A stretch of 64,000 nt of DNA from Planctomycetota bacterium (GTDB lineage Bacteria; Planctomycetota; Phycisphaerae; Phycisphaerales; UBA1924): contig JAFEBO010000008.1 in assembly GCA_018242625.1 (NCBI GenBank), forward strand, positions 744,001 through 808,000, given 5' to 3'. The position numbers were made by a program, and so were the translations under genes. The notes below the pieces were generated by a model that worked only from the letters and a program-made list of their open reading frames with translations, did no database searches and was not told where the DNA came from. Positions 1 through 9,727 of the stretch are shown here, in pieces. Within the stretch, counting starts at the first letter, position 1; each line of letters starts with the position of its first letter.

Positions 1-430
1 ATTCGGTCCGGACAGCGCCCATTCCCTCTCGAACTCCCTGCTCCAGCTGGTCGCTCACGCCCCCCCACTCACCATGAAGAACGCCCAGGTACCGCAGCGC
101 CACCGCCATCCCCAGCACAAGCCCCGCGACAAGAAGCACGCTCCGAAGCAGCTTTTTCATGAAGTACGCAACCACAAACGCACCCGCAAACGCGACCCCA
201 TATCGGAATGCACGGGGCGCCGCGGGCGCACTGCCGGCCGCGCCGGGCTCGCTCGCGGAAAGTGACGACGCCGGGCCGACCGCCGGCCTCTCCGCGGCCA
301 CATACGCATACCCCCACGACGCGGCCCCGAAAAACGTGACCAGGATTGCAATCCACAGCGTCTTGGACGCAAAAAGCCCCCGGAAAAGCCCATTCTTATC
401 GCCCGGCGGCGGGATCTGCTGATCATTCAT
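1..430 (-). CDS. FUN14-like small membrane protein (partial, C-terminus off window)
   Basis: The frame starts with ATG at its right end and is still open at the left edge, with 143 residues visible. There is a hydrophobic segment at about residues 24-42, an Ala/Pro/Ser-rich linker, and then a second hydrophobic region at about 74-120 with a Gly/aromatic pattern, a KK pair (YGVAFAGAFVVAYFMKKL) and a following YLGVL...W. This resembles the FUN14 family (COG2383), small membrane proteins of unclear bacterial function. It is divergent from the sigma factor gene, with 47 nt between the starts. The family call rests on pattern only; a generic two-segment membrane protein is the alternative. Confidence 0.55.
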   Translation of the reverse strand, partial: MNDQQIPPPGDKNGLFRGLFASKTLWIAILVTFFGAASWGYAYVAAERPAVGPASSLSASEPGAAGSAPAAPRAFRYGVAFAGAFVVAYFMKKLLRSVLLVAGLVLGMAVALRYLGVLHGEWGGVSDQLEQGVREGMGAVRTE

Positions 431-477
431 TGCCAATCCTCCATCGGCCCCATCCCCTTTACAATAACCAACGCAGG

Positions 478-1092
478 ATGCCCATTCAGAACGACTCATC
501 TTCCACCGACCACGCCGGCGACCTCGACCACTCTCCCAAGTCCGAGCTTGAGGCACACGTCGCCGAAGTCATGCCCGAGCTCTACGAAGAGCTGCGCGCC
601 ATCGCCGCCAAGTACATGCACCGCGAGCGCCGCGATCACTCCATGCAGGCCACCGAGCTGGTGCACGAGGCCTTCGTGCGACTTGCGGGCTGGGACAAGG
701 CCATAGAGGTCTCCAACCGGGAAGAGTTCCTCGCCGCCGCCGCCGCGGTCATCCGGCGCGTCCTGGTCGATCATGCCCGACGCCGCAACGCCGCCAAGCG
801 CGGCGGGGGAGATGTCGCCCGCCTCGGCGAGATCGATGCGCCCGCCCGCCCCGGCCACAGCCCCGAGAGCGAGGTCGAGCTCCTGGAGATCGACGGCGCG
901 ATCGAGCGGCTCCGGCAGCTCAACGAGCGCTCCGCCCGGATCGTCGAGCTCCGCTTCTTCGGAAGCCTCACCATGGAGCAGATCGCACGCGTGCTCCAGA
1001 TTTCAGAACGCTCCGTCGCCGACGACTGGCGTTTCGCCCGCGCCTGGCTCCGCCGCGAGCTTGGCGAGTCCGTAACCGAAGAACACGACTGA
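478..1092 (+). CDS. ECF RNA polymerase sigma factor, TIGR02999-like
   Basis: A 204-residue sigma-70 family protein. Region 2 lies at about residues 25-95 (YEELRAIAAKYMHRER, then ELVHEAFVRL and RRVLVDHARRRNAAKRGGG). Region 4 lies at about 135-195 (ARIVELRFFGSLTMEQIARVL, with a recognition helix near ISERSVADDWRFARAWL). This is the pattern of the TIGR02999 subfamily, common in planctomycetes and often encoded beside Ser/Thr kinases, as here (10 nt from the convergent kinase-like gene). The ATG start gives the usual length; the frame could begin further upstream, but that would overlap the divergent gene. Confidence 0.88.
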   Translation: MPIQNDSSSTDHAGDLDHSPKSELEAHVAEVMPELYEELRAIAAKYMHRERRDHSMQATELVHEAFVRLAGWDKAIEVSNREEFLAAAAAVIRRVLVDHARRRNAAKRGGGDVARLGEIDAPARPGHSPESEVELLEIDGAIERLRQLNERSARIVELRFFGSLTMEQIARVLQISERSVADDWRFARAWLRRELGESVTEEHD

Positions 1093-1102
1093 ACAGTCGC
1101 TC

Positions 1103-2380
1103 CTACGACCCCGTGCGGAACCTGTCCACCAGGCTCTTCACGCGCTGACCAAACCCCGGCGCCGCGGAAACCGGCTTTGCGTCCAGGTGATTGCGAAGAT
1201 CGTCCGCGAGCGACTCGGCGGTGGCGTAGCGGCTCACGGGCGATTTCTGAATGGCCTTGAGCACGATGCTCGCCAGGTCGTGCTTGATCTCCAATGGCAG
1301 TTCCTTCGTCCCCGTACTTCTGCGATCAGCAACGTCCGGCGATGCCTTGCACAGTTCCGCCGCATGAGCGCCCGGGTCGCGGGGCGCCTGCTCCTCAAGA
1401 ATTCGCGGGAAATCTCCCATCCCGGCCCGGCGCAGCGCAAACCGGTCAAACACCGGCGCCCCGACAAGAAGTTCGTAGAGCAGCGCCCCGAGCCCGTACA
1501 CGTCCGTCGCCGCATCCGCGGGCCGTGGCGTTTCGCCGACCTGTTCCGGAGCGAGATATTCAACAGCCCCGTGCGCCAGTCTCGCCTGCACCCACTCCCG
1601 CCGCCGGCCAAGGTCATCGTGCAGCGCCCTCGCCACCCCGAAATCAAGCACCGTGACCGTCGGCACGTCTCCCGCCATCCGCACGAGCGCGTTGCCCGGC
1701 GTGATCCCAGCGTGAAAGACGCCGCACTGGTGCGCCGCATGCACCGCGGCACACGCATCGAGAAACAGGAAAATCCGCGTCCGGATCGGAGCCCGCACAC
1801 GGTCGCAATACGTCAGGATCGGCTCGCCCGGCACGAAATCCGTCGCGACGAAGATCGATCCATCCGCCACACGCCCGCACTCGATCAGCCGCGATGATGC
1901 GTGCTGGCGAAGCGCTCCAAGCGCCCGGAAATCCACCGTGATCCGCGGCTCGATCGCTTCGAACGCCTCCGGGGTGGCCAGCTCCGGATGCAGCACCTTG
2001 ACGACGGCTCGCCGCGAAGCGGATTGCGGATGCTTCGCCAGGCTCGTGATCCCGCTCGCCCCCTCGCCCAGAACCTGGAGCAGATGGAAGCGACCGATCT
2101 CCTTCACAGTCTGCGGACGCCGCAGCATCCGCGTCGAGGGCTTGTCCACCGGCCGGTCCATTTGCACCAGCGGCTTATCGAGGACCGAACTGTCCGACTC
2201 ATCGTGCTTCAGCAGATCCACAACCTGCGCCAGCAGATCCGAATCGCCCTGGCACCGCTGCTTCAAAAACGCGCGCCGGGCATGGCCACGGAACCGCTGC
2301 GCATCCAGAAAGATCTCCCGGACGAGGTTGAAGCGGCTTGGATCGACGTTCCCAGGGATGGCGTGCTCACTTCTCGGCAT
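1103..2380 (-). CDS. Ser/Thr protein kinase-like protein, probable pseudokinase
   Basis: A 425-residue protein. Residues 15-70 form the helical N-terminal region typical of planctomycete kinases paired with ECF factors. A kinase fold follows from about residue 95: Gly-rich loop GEGASG (105-110), VAIK-type Lys in AVVKVL (K128), DFG (246-248), APE (277-279) and a later DVYGLG. The catalytic loop reads HAGITPGN (223-230) instead of HRDxKPxN, so the catalytic Asp is Gly and the following Lys is Thr, while the metal-binding Asn is kept. It probably binds nucleotide or regulates the sigma factor without normal phosphotransfer. There is no C-terminal WD40, TPR or membrane segment. Confidence 0.8.
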   Translation of the reverse strand: MPRSEHAIPGNVDPSRFNLVREIFLDAQRFRGHARRAFLKQRCQGDSDLLAQVVDLLKHDESDSSVLDKPLVQMDRPVDKPSTRMLRRPQTVKEIGRFHLLQVLGEGASGITSLAKHPQSASRRAVVKVLHPELATPEAFEAIEPRITVDFRALGALRQHASSRLIECGRVADGSIFVATDFVPGEPILTYCDRVRAPIRTRIFLFLDACAAVHAAHQCGVFHAGITPGNALVRMAGDVPTVTVLDFGVARALHDDLGRRREWVQARLAHGAVEYLAPEQVGETPRPADAATDVYGLGALLYELLVGAPVFDRFALRRAGMGDFPRILEEQAPRDPGAHAAELCKASPDVADRRSTGTKELPLEIKHDLASIVLKAIQKSPVSRYATAESLADDLRNHLDAKPVSAAPGFGQRVKSLVDRFRTGS

Positions 2381-2847
2381 GGACGATCAGAACCTTCTTG
2401 ACCCCACTCTCCGGCCCCCATCCCTAGCCTCTCCCGCCCACCCGGCCCGTTCCCCATCCGACTTTCCCTCAGCGGGAAGCGAAATCGGCCCAATCCTCCT
2501 GCGAACATAAACCGCAGAAACACGCACGATTTTGCGCCTCCGATTTTCAGCCCCTCGCCAGACTCAACCCCCCACCACGACACTTCCGGATGCATGTTCG
2601 TATTCTGGAAGGGTCCGAAAATTTCTGCGGATTTTCCTGCATGTCTTCCCTCCCGTTTCCGCTTCAGCTTGCGGAGGAGTGTGGGAACCGCCGGTTGTGT
2701 AGGGGTGAGGAACAGGGAAGGAAGGGGCGGGAGAGATCTGGGGTTTGGGGAGAGTGAGAAACTGCCGGGCTTGCTCACGAAGGGGAAGAGCAAGTACGGT
2801 CCATTGCCAAGGGCGCCGACTCTCGTGGGTCGGCGCCCCTGGTTTTT
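2381..2847. other. Intergenic region, no convincing gene
   Basis: This 467-nt stretch lies upstream of the kinase-like gene and downstream of the acyltransferase gene. Its right half is purine-rich on the plus strand and ends in a strong plus-oriented hairpin/T-tract. Open frames here on either strand have no recognisable domain and no consistent codon pattern. An unannotated plus-strand small RNA ending at the hairpin is possible. Confidence 0.4.
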
Positions 2848-2848
2848 T
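2811..2848 (+). terminator. Intrinsic terminator-like hairpin
   Basis: A perfect 10-bp stem, GGGCGCCGAC (2811-2820) with GTCGGCGCCC (2829-2838), has an 8-nt loop and is followed by CTGG and six T residues on the plus strand. No plus-strand gene lies directly upstream. Read on the minus strand, the acyltransferase stop is followed by an A-tract and then this hairpin, with no T-tract after it, so it fits plus-direction termination better. Confidence 0.6.
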
Positions 2849-4107
2849 CATGAGCCCACGCGCCGCCGCTCGCCATACTCAAAGAAGCGCTTGAGCGCCA
2901 GCCACCGCTTCTCATACAGGTTCCACGAAAGCCACGCCGCGCCAAAGGTCAGCGCCATGCAGCCCGCCGCAAACGCGATCTGCGCCGGAAGCTGCATCCC
3001 GGCGATCAGGGGGATCTGTTTCGCAAACAGCAGATCCCGCGGCACGGCCCGTATCGGAAGATGAAAGAGGTACATCGCGTAGGAGTACTTCCCAAACGCC
3101 CGCAGAATTCGAGACCCCATCACCCGCCCAATTACACCGCCGCCCGACGCACGCTGCTGCACATCCAGCACCAGCACAAGCACCGCGCCAAAGAAGATCG
3201 CGATCACGCTCAGCCCCACGGTTTGCAGTTCCGGAAGGTTGGCGCTGAAGAGCCCCTCCTCTCCGGCCCGCCCCGTCCGCGAGATCGCCCGATAGCCAAG
3301 ATCGCACAGCAGAACCGCCCCAAGCACGACGCTCAGCGGGCGCGCCAGCCGCACCAGAGGCGCAAGCCCCCCCGGCCCCCGCACCGCCAGCGCGAGAAAC
3401 GCTCCCACCGCCAGCGCATCGAGCCTGCACGGCGTCAGCACGTGAACCGCGATCGCGCTCGCCCCCGACCAGACCATGCCGCACCGCGTCGCGACGGCCG
3501 CAACAGCAGCGCCAACGCAGATCTTCATCAGCGTCCGGCGCGAGAAGCACAGGACCACCGCCGGCCAGACGAGGTAAAACTGTTCTTCGATCGCCAGAGA
3601 CCACGAAATGTCCAGGATGCCGTGCCGGTATTTCCCCGCCAGCGCGATGGCGTAGTTCGAGAGATAGGTCCAGTACATCCACTCATCGCCCGCGATCGAG
3701 CCGAAGCGGGCGAGCTTGCCCTGCGCCGCCGCAGAAAGATGCGCCCCGATCGCAGGCAGGAGCACGAGCGACACGAACACCACGAGGTAGTAAAGCGGAA
3801 AGATTCGAAGCGCCCGGCGTGCATAGAAAATCCGGAAATAGCCCTCACCCGCCCGCGTGTCGTACAGGATGCCGGTGATCAGAAACCCCGAGAGCACAAA
3901 GAACAGGTCCACGCCGCACCAGCCCACCGAAAACACGGAGCGTGCCGCCGAATCCACCGCGCCAAGCCCCGCCGCCGGGGGCTCAAAGCCGCCCCCCACG
4001 TACGTCATGTGAAAGAGCATCACCAGGAAAATGGCCAGCCCGCGCACGCCATCCAGCAGTGGAAGGTGCGGCCGCGAATCGGGGATGATGGCGGGCTCTT
4101 TGTCCAA
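2848..4107 (-). CDS. Acyltransferase 3 family membrane protein (OafA/YrhL-like)
   Basis: About 419 residues with roughly ten hydrophobic segments. It begins with the family hallmark LPLLDGVRGLAIFLVMLFH (the His is the proposed catalytic residue), followed by GWCGVDLFFVLSGFLITGIL and RRALRIFPLYY. The family O-acylates polysaccharides, lipid-linked sugars or peptidoglycan in the inner membrane. The frame is open upstream into the neighbouring hydrolase gene, so I chose TTG 22 residues before the hallmark; no ATG fits without a long overlap. The start is uncertain, the family is not. Confidence 0.82.
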   Translation of the reverse strand: MDKEPAIIPDSRPHLPLLDGVRGLAIFLVMLFHMTYVGGGFEPPAAGLGAVDSAARSVFSVGWCGVDLFFVLSGFLITGILYDTRAGEGYFRIFYARRALRIFPLYYLVVFVSLVLLPAIGAHLSAAAQGKLARFGSIAGDEWMYWTYLSNYAIALAGKYRHGILDISWSLAIEEQFYLVWPAVVLCFSRRTLMKICVGAAVAAVATRCGMVWSGASAIAVHVLTPCRLDALAVGAFLALAVRGPGGLAPLVRLARPLSVVLGAVLLCDLGYRAISRTGRAGEEGLFSANLPELQTVGLSVIAIFFGAVLVLVLDVQQRASGGGVIGRVMGSRILRAFGKYSYAMYLFHLPIRAVPRDLLFAKQIPLIAGMQLPAQIAFAAGCMALTFGAAWLSWNLYEKRWLALKRFFEYGERRRVGS

Positions 4108-4127
4108 GCAGCGCCCCGCCGATGCTC

Positions 4128-5525
4128 CTAGGCCAAGGTCAGGACGTCCCCTCTCATCGGCAATTCCGCATCGATGCCGTAACGCTCCTTCAGCCCCGCC
4201 GCCAGGGACGCCCGCGGCCCGTTGTCGCCGTGCGTCAGCACGATGCGCGGCCGGGACCTCGCGAGCTTCTCCGGCCACGCGATCAGTTCCGCCCGCCCGG
4301 CGTGCGCCGAGAACCCATCAAGCTTGAACACATCGGCGCGAACGGCGATCGGATCGTTGAAGATGTACACCTGCTTGGCGCCATCGCCGAGTTTCCGGCC
4401 CAGGGTCCCCTCGCCCATGTATCCGACGAGCACGAGCGCCGTGCCCCGGCGCCAGATGTTGTGCCTCAGATGGTGCACGATCCGCCCGCCCTCGCACATC
4501 CCCGAACCCGCGATGATCACGCACGGGTCCCACGATTCATTGAGCGAGCGCGACTCGGTCGCCGTCTCAACGATCCGGAAGTTCTTGAGGCTCTGCTCAA
4601 ATGTCCCCGTCTTTGCAAGCTTCGCCGCCTCGCCGTCGAACAGCTCCTCGTGCTTGCGGTAGACCATCGTCGCCCGCATCGCCGCCGGGCTGTCGAGAAA
4701 GACGGGCGTCGAGGCCGGAAGTTTGCCATGGCGCACGGCTTCGCCGAGGTAATAGAGCAGCATCTGCGTCCGCCCGATCGCAAACGCCGGGATCAGCACC
4801 CGCTGCTTATTGAAGATCGTCTCGCGCACGATCCGGATCAGGGCATCGATCGCGGCCTGCGCCGGCGGATGCTCGCGATCGCCGTACGTCGATTCCAAAA
4901 ACGCCAGATCGCACGACTCCGGCGGGTCCGGATCGCGGAGGATCGGCACGCCGCGCGGGCCGATATCGCCCGAGAAAACAATCTTCTTCGTCTCCCCCCC
5001 ATCGCTCACCGTCATCTCCACTGACGTCGCGCCCAGGATGTGCCCCGCCTCCCGGTACAACACCGAAACCCCTTCCGCCACAGGAATCTGCCGGTAATAT
5101 CCGCAGTCCTTCATCCGCGCCCGAATGCACTCCGCATCCGCACGCGTAAACAGCGGCACGAGCGGCTCAAGCCCCGCACGCATCCGGCGCCGGTTCTCCG
5201 CATCGGTGTCCTGCTCCTGGATCGCCGCCGCGTCCGCCAGAACCGCATCCGTCAGGTCGCTCGTGGCGGCGGTCGCAAAGATCTCTCCCCGGTAGCCGTT
5301 CTTACAAAGCACCGGCAAGCGCCCGGAATGGTCCAGGTGGGCATGGGTCAGCACGACCGCGTTAATCCTGTCGAGCGCCGGTGGCAGCACGGCGTTGGAG
5401 CCGCCCCGCGCATCGGGGCCCTGAAACTGCCCGAAATCCACCAGCACCCGCGCCCGCGACGTCTCGACGAGGTAGCACGAGCCCGTCACTCCCCCCGCCG
5501 CTCCCAGGACTTGAATCCGGATCAT
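4128..5525 (-). CDS. MBL-fold/beta-CASP RNA-processing-type hydrolase
   Basis: A 465-residue protein of the COG1236 type (CPSF73/YSH1-like). It has the metallo-beta-lactamase signature THAHLDHSG (H61, H63, D65, H66), a further His in EAGHILGATS and an Asp in FSGDIG. A beta-CASP insertion follows (AFAIGRTQMLLYYL and IIAGSGMCEGGR), then C-terminal DGFSAHAG and LTHGDN. All metal ligands appear intact. Such proteins are endo/exonucleases acting on RNA, less often DNA. It sits 21 nt after the HerA-like ATPase gene on the same strand, suggesting co-transcription. Confidence 0.88.
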   Translation of the reverse strand: MIRIQVLGAAGGVTGSCYLVETSRARVLVDFGQFQGPDARGGSNAVLPPALDRINAVVLTHAHLDHSGRLPVLCKNGYRGEIFATAATSDLTDAVLADAAAIQEQDTDAENRRRMRAGLEPLVPLFTRADAECIRARMKDCGYYRQIPVAEGVSVLYREAGHILGATSVEMTVSDGGETKKIVFSGDIGPRGVPILRDPDPPESCDLAFLESTYGDREHPPAQAAIDALIRIVRETIFNKQRVLIPAFAIGRTQMLLYYLGEAVRHGKLPASTPVFLDSPAAMRATMVYRKHEELFDGEAAKLAKTGTFEQSLKNFRIVETATESRSLNESWDPCVIIAGSGMCEGGRIVHHLRHNIWRRGTALVLVGYMGEGTLGRKLGDGAKQVYIFNDPIAVRADVFKLDGFSAHAGRAELIAWPEKLARSRPRIVLTHGDNGPRASLAAGLKERYGIDAELPMRGDVLTLA

Positions 5526-5546
5526 GCAGTCTCCCAGCGCCCGATT

Positions 5547-7970
<2,424 letters not shown>

Positions 7971-8041
7971 GTGGCGATTCTCCGCCCAGAATGTACGGGA
8001 TCGACCGTGCCAACGCGAGCCCCCCCAATCCACCAGACCGG

Positions 8042-8069
8042 AAAGAAAAACCGGCCGAGCGGCCGGTTT
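8042..8069 (-). terminator. Intrinsic terminator after lipoprotein gene
   Basis: On the minus strand, AACCGGCC-GCTC-GGCCGGTT forms an 8-bp stem with a 4-nt loop and is followed by a T-rich run (TTTCTTTC). It lies about 30 nt downstream of the small lipoprotein gene stop. Confidence 0.75.
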
Positions 8070-8097
8070 CAGGGGGGGTGAACTGGGGGCTCTGCGG

Positions 8098-8553
8098 TTA
8101 CTTCAGCTTGCTCATCATCTCGCTGATGCTCGTGCCCAATTTGCCGAGCTTCTCGGTCAGGTCCGTGCTCAGGGCCGACCACTTGTCGCCGCCCGCGCTC
8201 TTGAGCTCATTGAACTTGGTTTCCGCCGTCGCCAGCTGCGACTTGATCGAATCCATGCCCGACTTGAGCGAGCCCTTGAGCGGTTCGGCCTGCGCATCCA
8301 CTTTCTTGCTCAACTCGTCCACCTTGGCCTTGGTCGAGTTGAACATGTCCGTGATCTTGGCGATGGCCGCGTCCTTGGCCGCGGTCGCCGTTTCGGCCAC
8401 CTTGTCCTTGGCCGCAGCCGCGGCGGTTGTGGCGGCATCGGAGGCGGCGGCGGCGGTTTCCTTCGCTTTGGCCGCGGCCTTGTCGGCCTCTTCGCCGCAC
8501 GAAGCAATCACGCAGGCCACAGCAACACAGACAGATGCGAGCATCGGTTTCAT
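8098..8553 (-). CDS. Small Ala/Lys-rich helical lipoprotein (LEA-like)
   Basis: 151 residues. A lipoprotein signal peptide ends at a lipobox-like IASC (Cys about residue 18). The mature part is strongly amphipathic and helical, with repeated AAxAKDKxxE/AAKDAA-type units reminiscent of group 3 LEA or apolipoprotein-like proteins, then a Lys/Ser-rich helix (KVDELSKKVDAQAEPLKGSL). The start is set by a good ribosome site (AGGAGAACGTTC before ATG). A role in envelope stress protection is inference; no enzymatic motif is visible. It is followed by its own terminator. Confidence 0.75.
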   Translation of the reverse strand: MKPMLASVCVAVACVIASCGEEADKAAAKAKETAAAASDAATTAAAAAKDKVAETATAAKDAAIAKITDMFNSTKAKVDELSKKVDAQAEPLKGSLKSGMDSIKSQLATAETKFNELKSAGGDKWSALSTDLTEKLGKLGTSISEMMSKLK

Positions 8554-8629
8554 GAACGTTCTCCTGGCCGGTCGCTGGTGCATGGACTGCCGGCCTCACG
8601 CCAGCATAACAGGTCCGCCCTCTACGCGA

Positions 8630-9706
8630 TCACGGGGCGCTCTTGGCGGCCTTGGGCATGAAATCCACGACGACCGGGTAGTGGTCCGACCCGTAGCCAT
8701 CGGGCGGCAGCGTGGTGCGCCAGTCCGCCCCGGCCGGCCGCGCCGGCATGCCGTAGATGAACATCGAGTCCTTCACGACCTGCCCCGCGAGGTTCGAATT
8801 GAGCAGGATGAGGTCGATCCGGCGCCCCGATTCGTGCGAGATGTTTTTGGGATCGGTCTGATTCCGCCCGGCGAAGACATCCACCATCCCCGCCTCGGTA
8901 TAGACCTTTCCGTTGGGGTCGGTCACCTGCCCGTTAAAGTCGCCCAGCACCGCGATCGCGGCACCCGGCTCGGCCTTCTCGATCTCCTTCACAAGGTTGA
9001 CAACGCCCTTGGCCTCGGCGATGCGCCAGTAATCGCTCCCGCGCCCGGACTTGTGGTGCACCACCAGCAGCGTGACGACCTGCGAGGAGCCGTCGGGCCC
9101 GGGCACCTTGATGTCAACCCGCAGCGGCGTGCGCCGGAACTTGATCTCCTGCCCGGCGAGCGGATTGGGCCGGTTGCCGTCCATGGCCGGGTGCTTGCCG
9201 CCGATCATGCGGTCGTTGTACGCCTCGGTCTTGACGATCGGGAATCGGGAGAGCACGGCGTTGTCGATCCCGCGCGGATCCTCCGACTCGACAAGCTCCG
9301 CATACTGATAGCCCATCGTGCCGAGGTATTTATCGCGGAAGGCTTTGAGCACCGCGAGCGATTCCACTTCTTCAAACGCGATGATGTCGGCGTCGACGGC
9401 GTGAATCCCCGCCGCCACCGCCTCACGCTCTTCCTGCGGCTTGATCGGTGCCGGATCGCCCTCGTTGTGCGTGCGCGTCAGCGGGTCGGAATCAAAGAAG
9501 TTCATGAGGTTGTACGTGGCGAGCCGGATCGCCCCCTTGGCCTTGGCTCTGGCCGCCATCTCGCCGAAGCGGACGGTCGATCGATCAACTTGAGTCGGCT
9601 TGCTCAACTGCGACTGCGAGTGGGCGGGAACAACTGGCAAGAGTGCCAACCCAAGAAGCACTACCGCTGCACGCCAACATATTTTGTATAGAAGTAGCCA
9701 TTTCAC
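8630..9706 (-). CDS. Secreted endonuclease/exonuclease/phosphatase family protein
   Basis: 358 residues with an N-terminal signal peptide (about 1-31, ending PAHS-QSQ). EEP-fold motifs are present: RLATYNLMNFFD, IAFEEVES (metal-binding Glu), VVHHKSG, VLGDFNGQ, and terminal GSDHYPVVVDF (catalytic His pair). The family includes DNase I-like nucleases and phosphodiesterases; substrate is unknown. It starts with GTG and its first codons lie in an AT-rich stretch continuous with the next gene upstream, so the composition changes inside this gene's 5' end. Confidence 0.85.
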   Translation of the reverse strand: MKWLLLYKICWRAAVVLLGLALLPVVPAHSQSQLSKPTQVDRSTVRFGEMAARAKAKGAIRLATYNLMNFFDSDPLTRTHNEGDPAPIKPQEEREAVAAGIHAVDADIIAFEEVESLAVLKAFRDKYLGTMGYQYAELVESEDPRGIDNAVLSRFPIVKTEAYNDRMIGGKHPAMDGNRPNPLAGQEIKFRRTPLRVDIKVPGPDGSSQVVTLLVVHHKSGRGSDYWRIAEAKGVVNLVKEIEKAEPGAAIAVLGDFNGQVTDPNGKVYTEAGMVDVFAGRNQTDPKNISHESGRRIDLILLNSNLAGQVVKDSMFIYGMPARPAGADWRTTLPPDGYGSDHYPVVVDFMPKAAKSAP

Positions 9707-9727
9707 GATTTTAGTTCCAAAGAAGTA

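Noticed and set aside
2263..2793. 176-residue minus-strand frame upstream of the kinase-like gene
   Set aside because: Overlaps the kinase N-terminus in another frame and has no domain or ribosome site.
7991..9691. 566-residue plus-strand open frame
   Set aside because: Antisense over two well-supported minus-strand genes and their intergenic terminator; composition is shadow-like.
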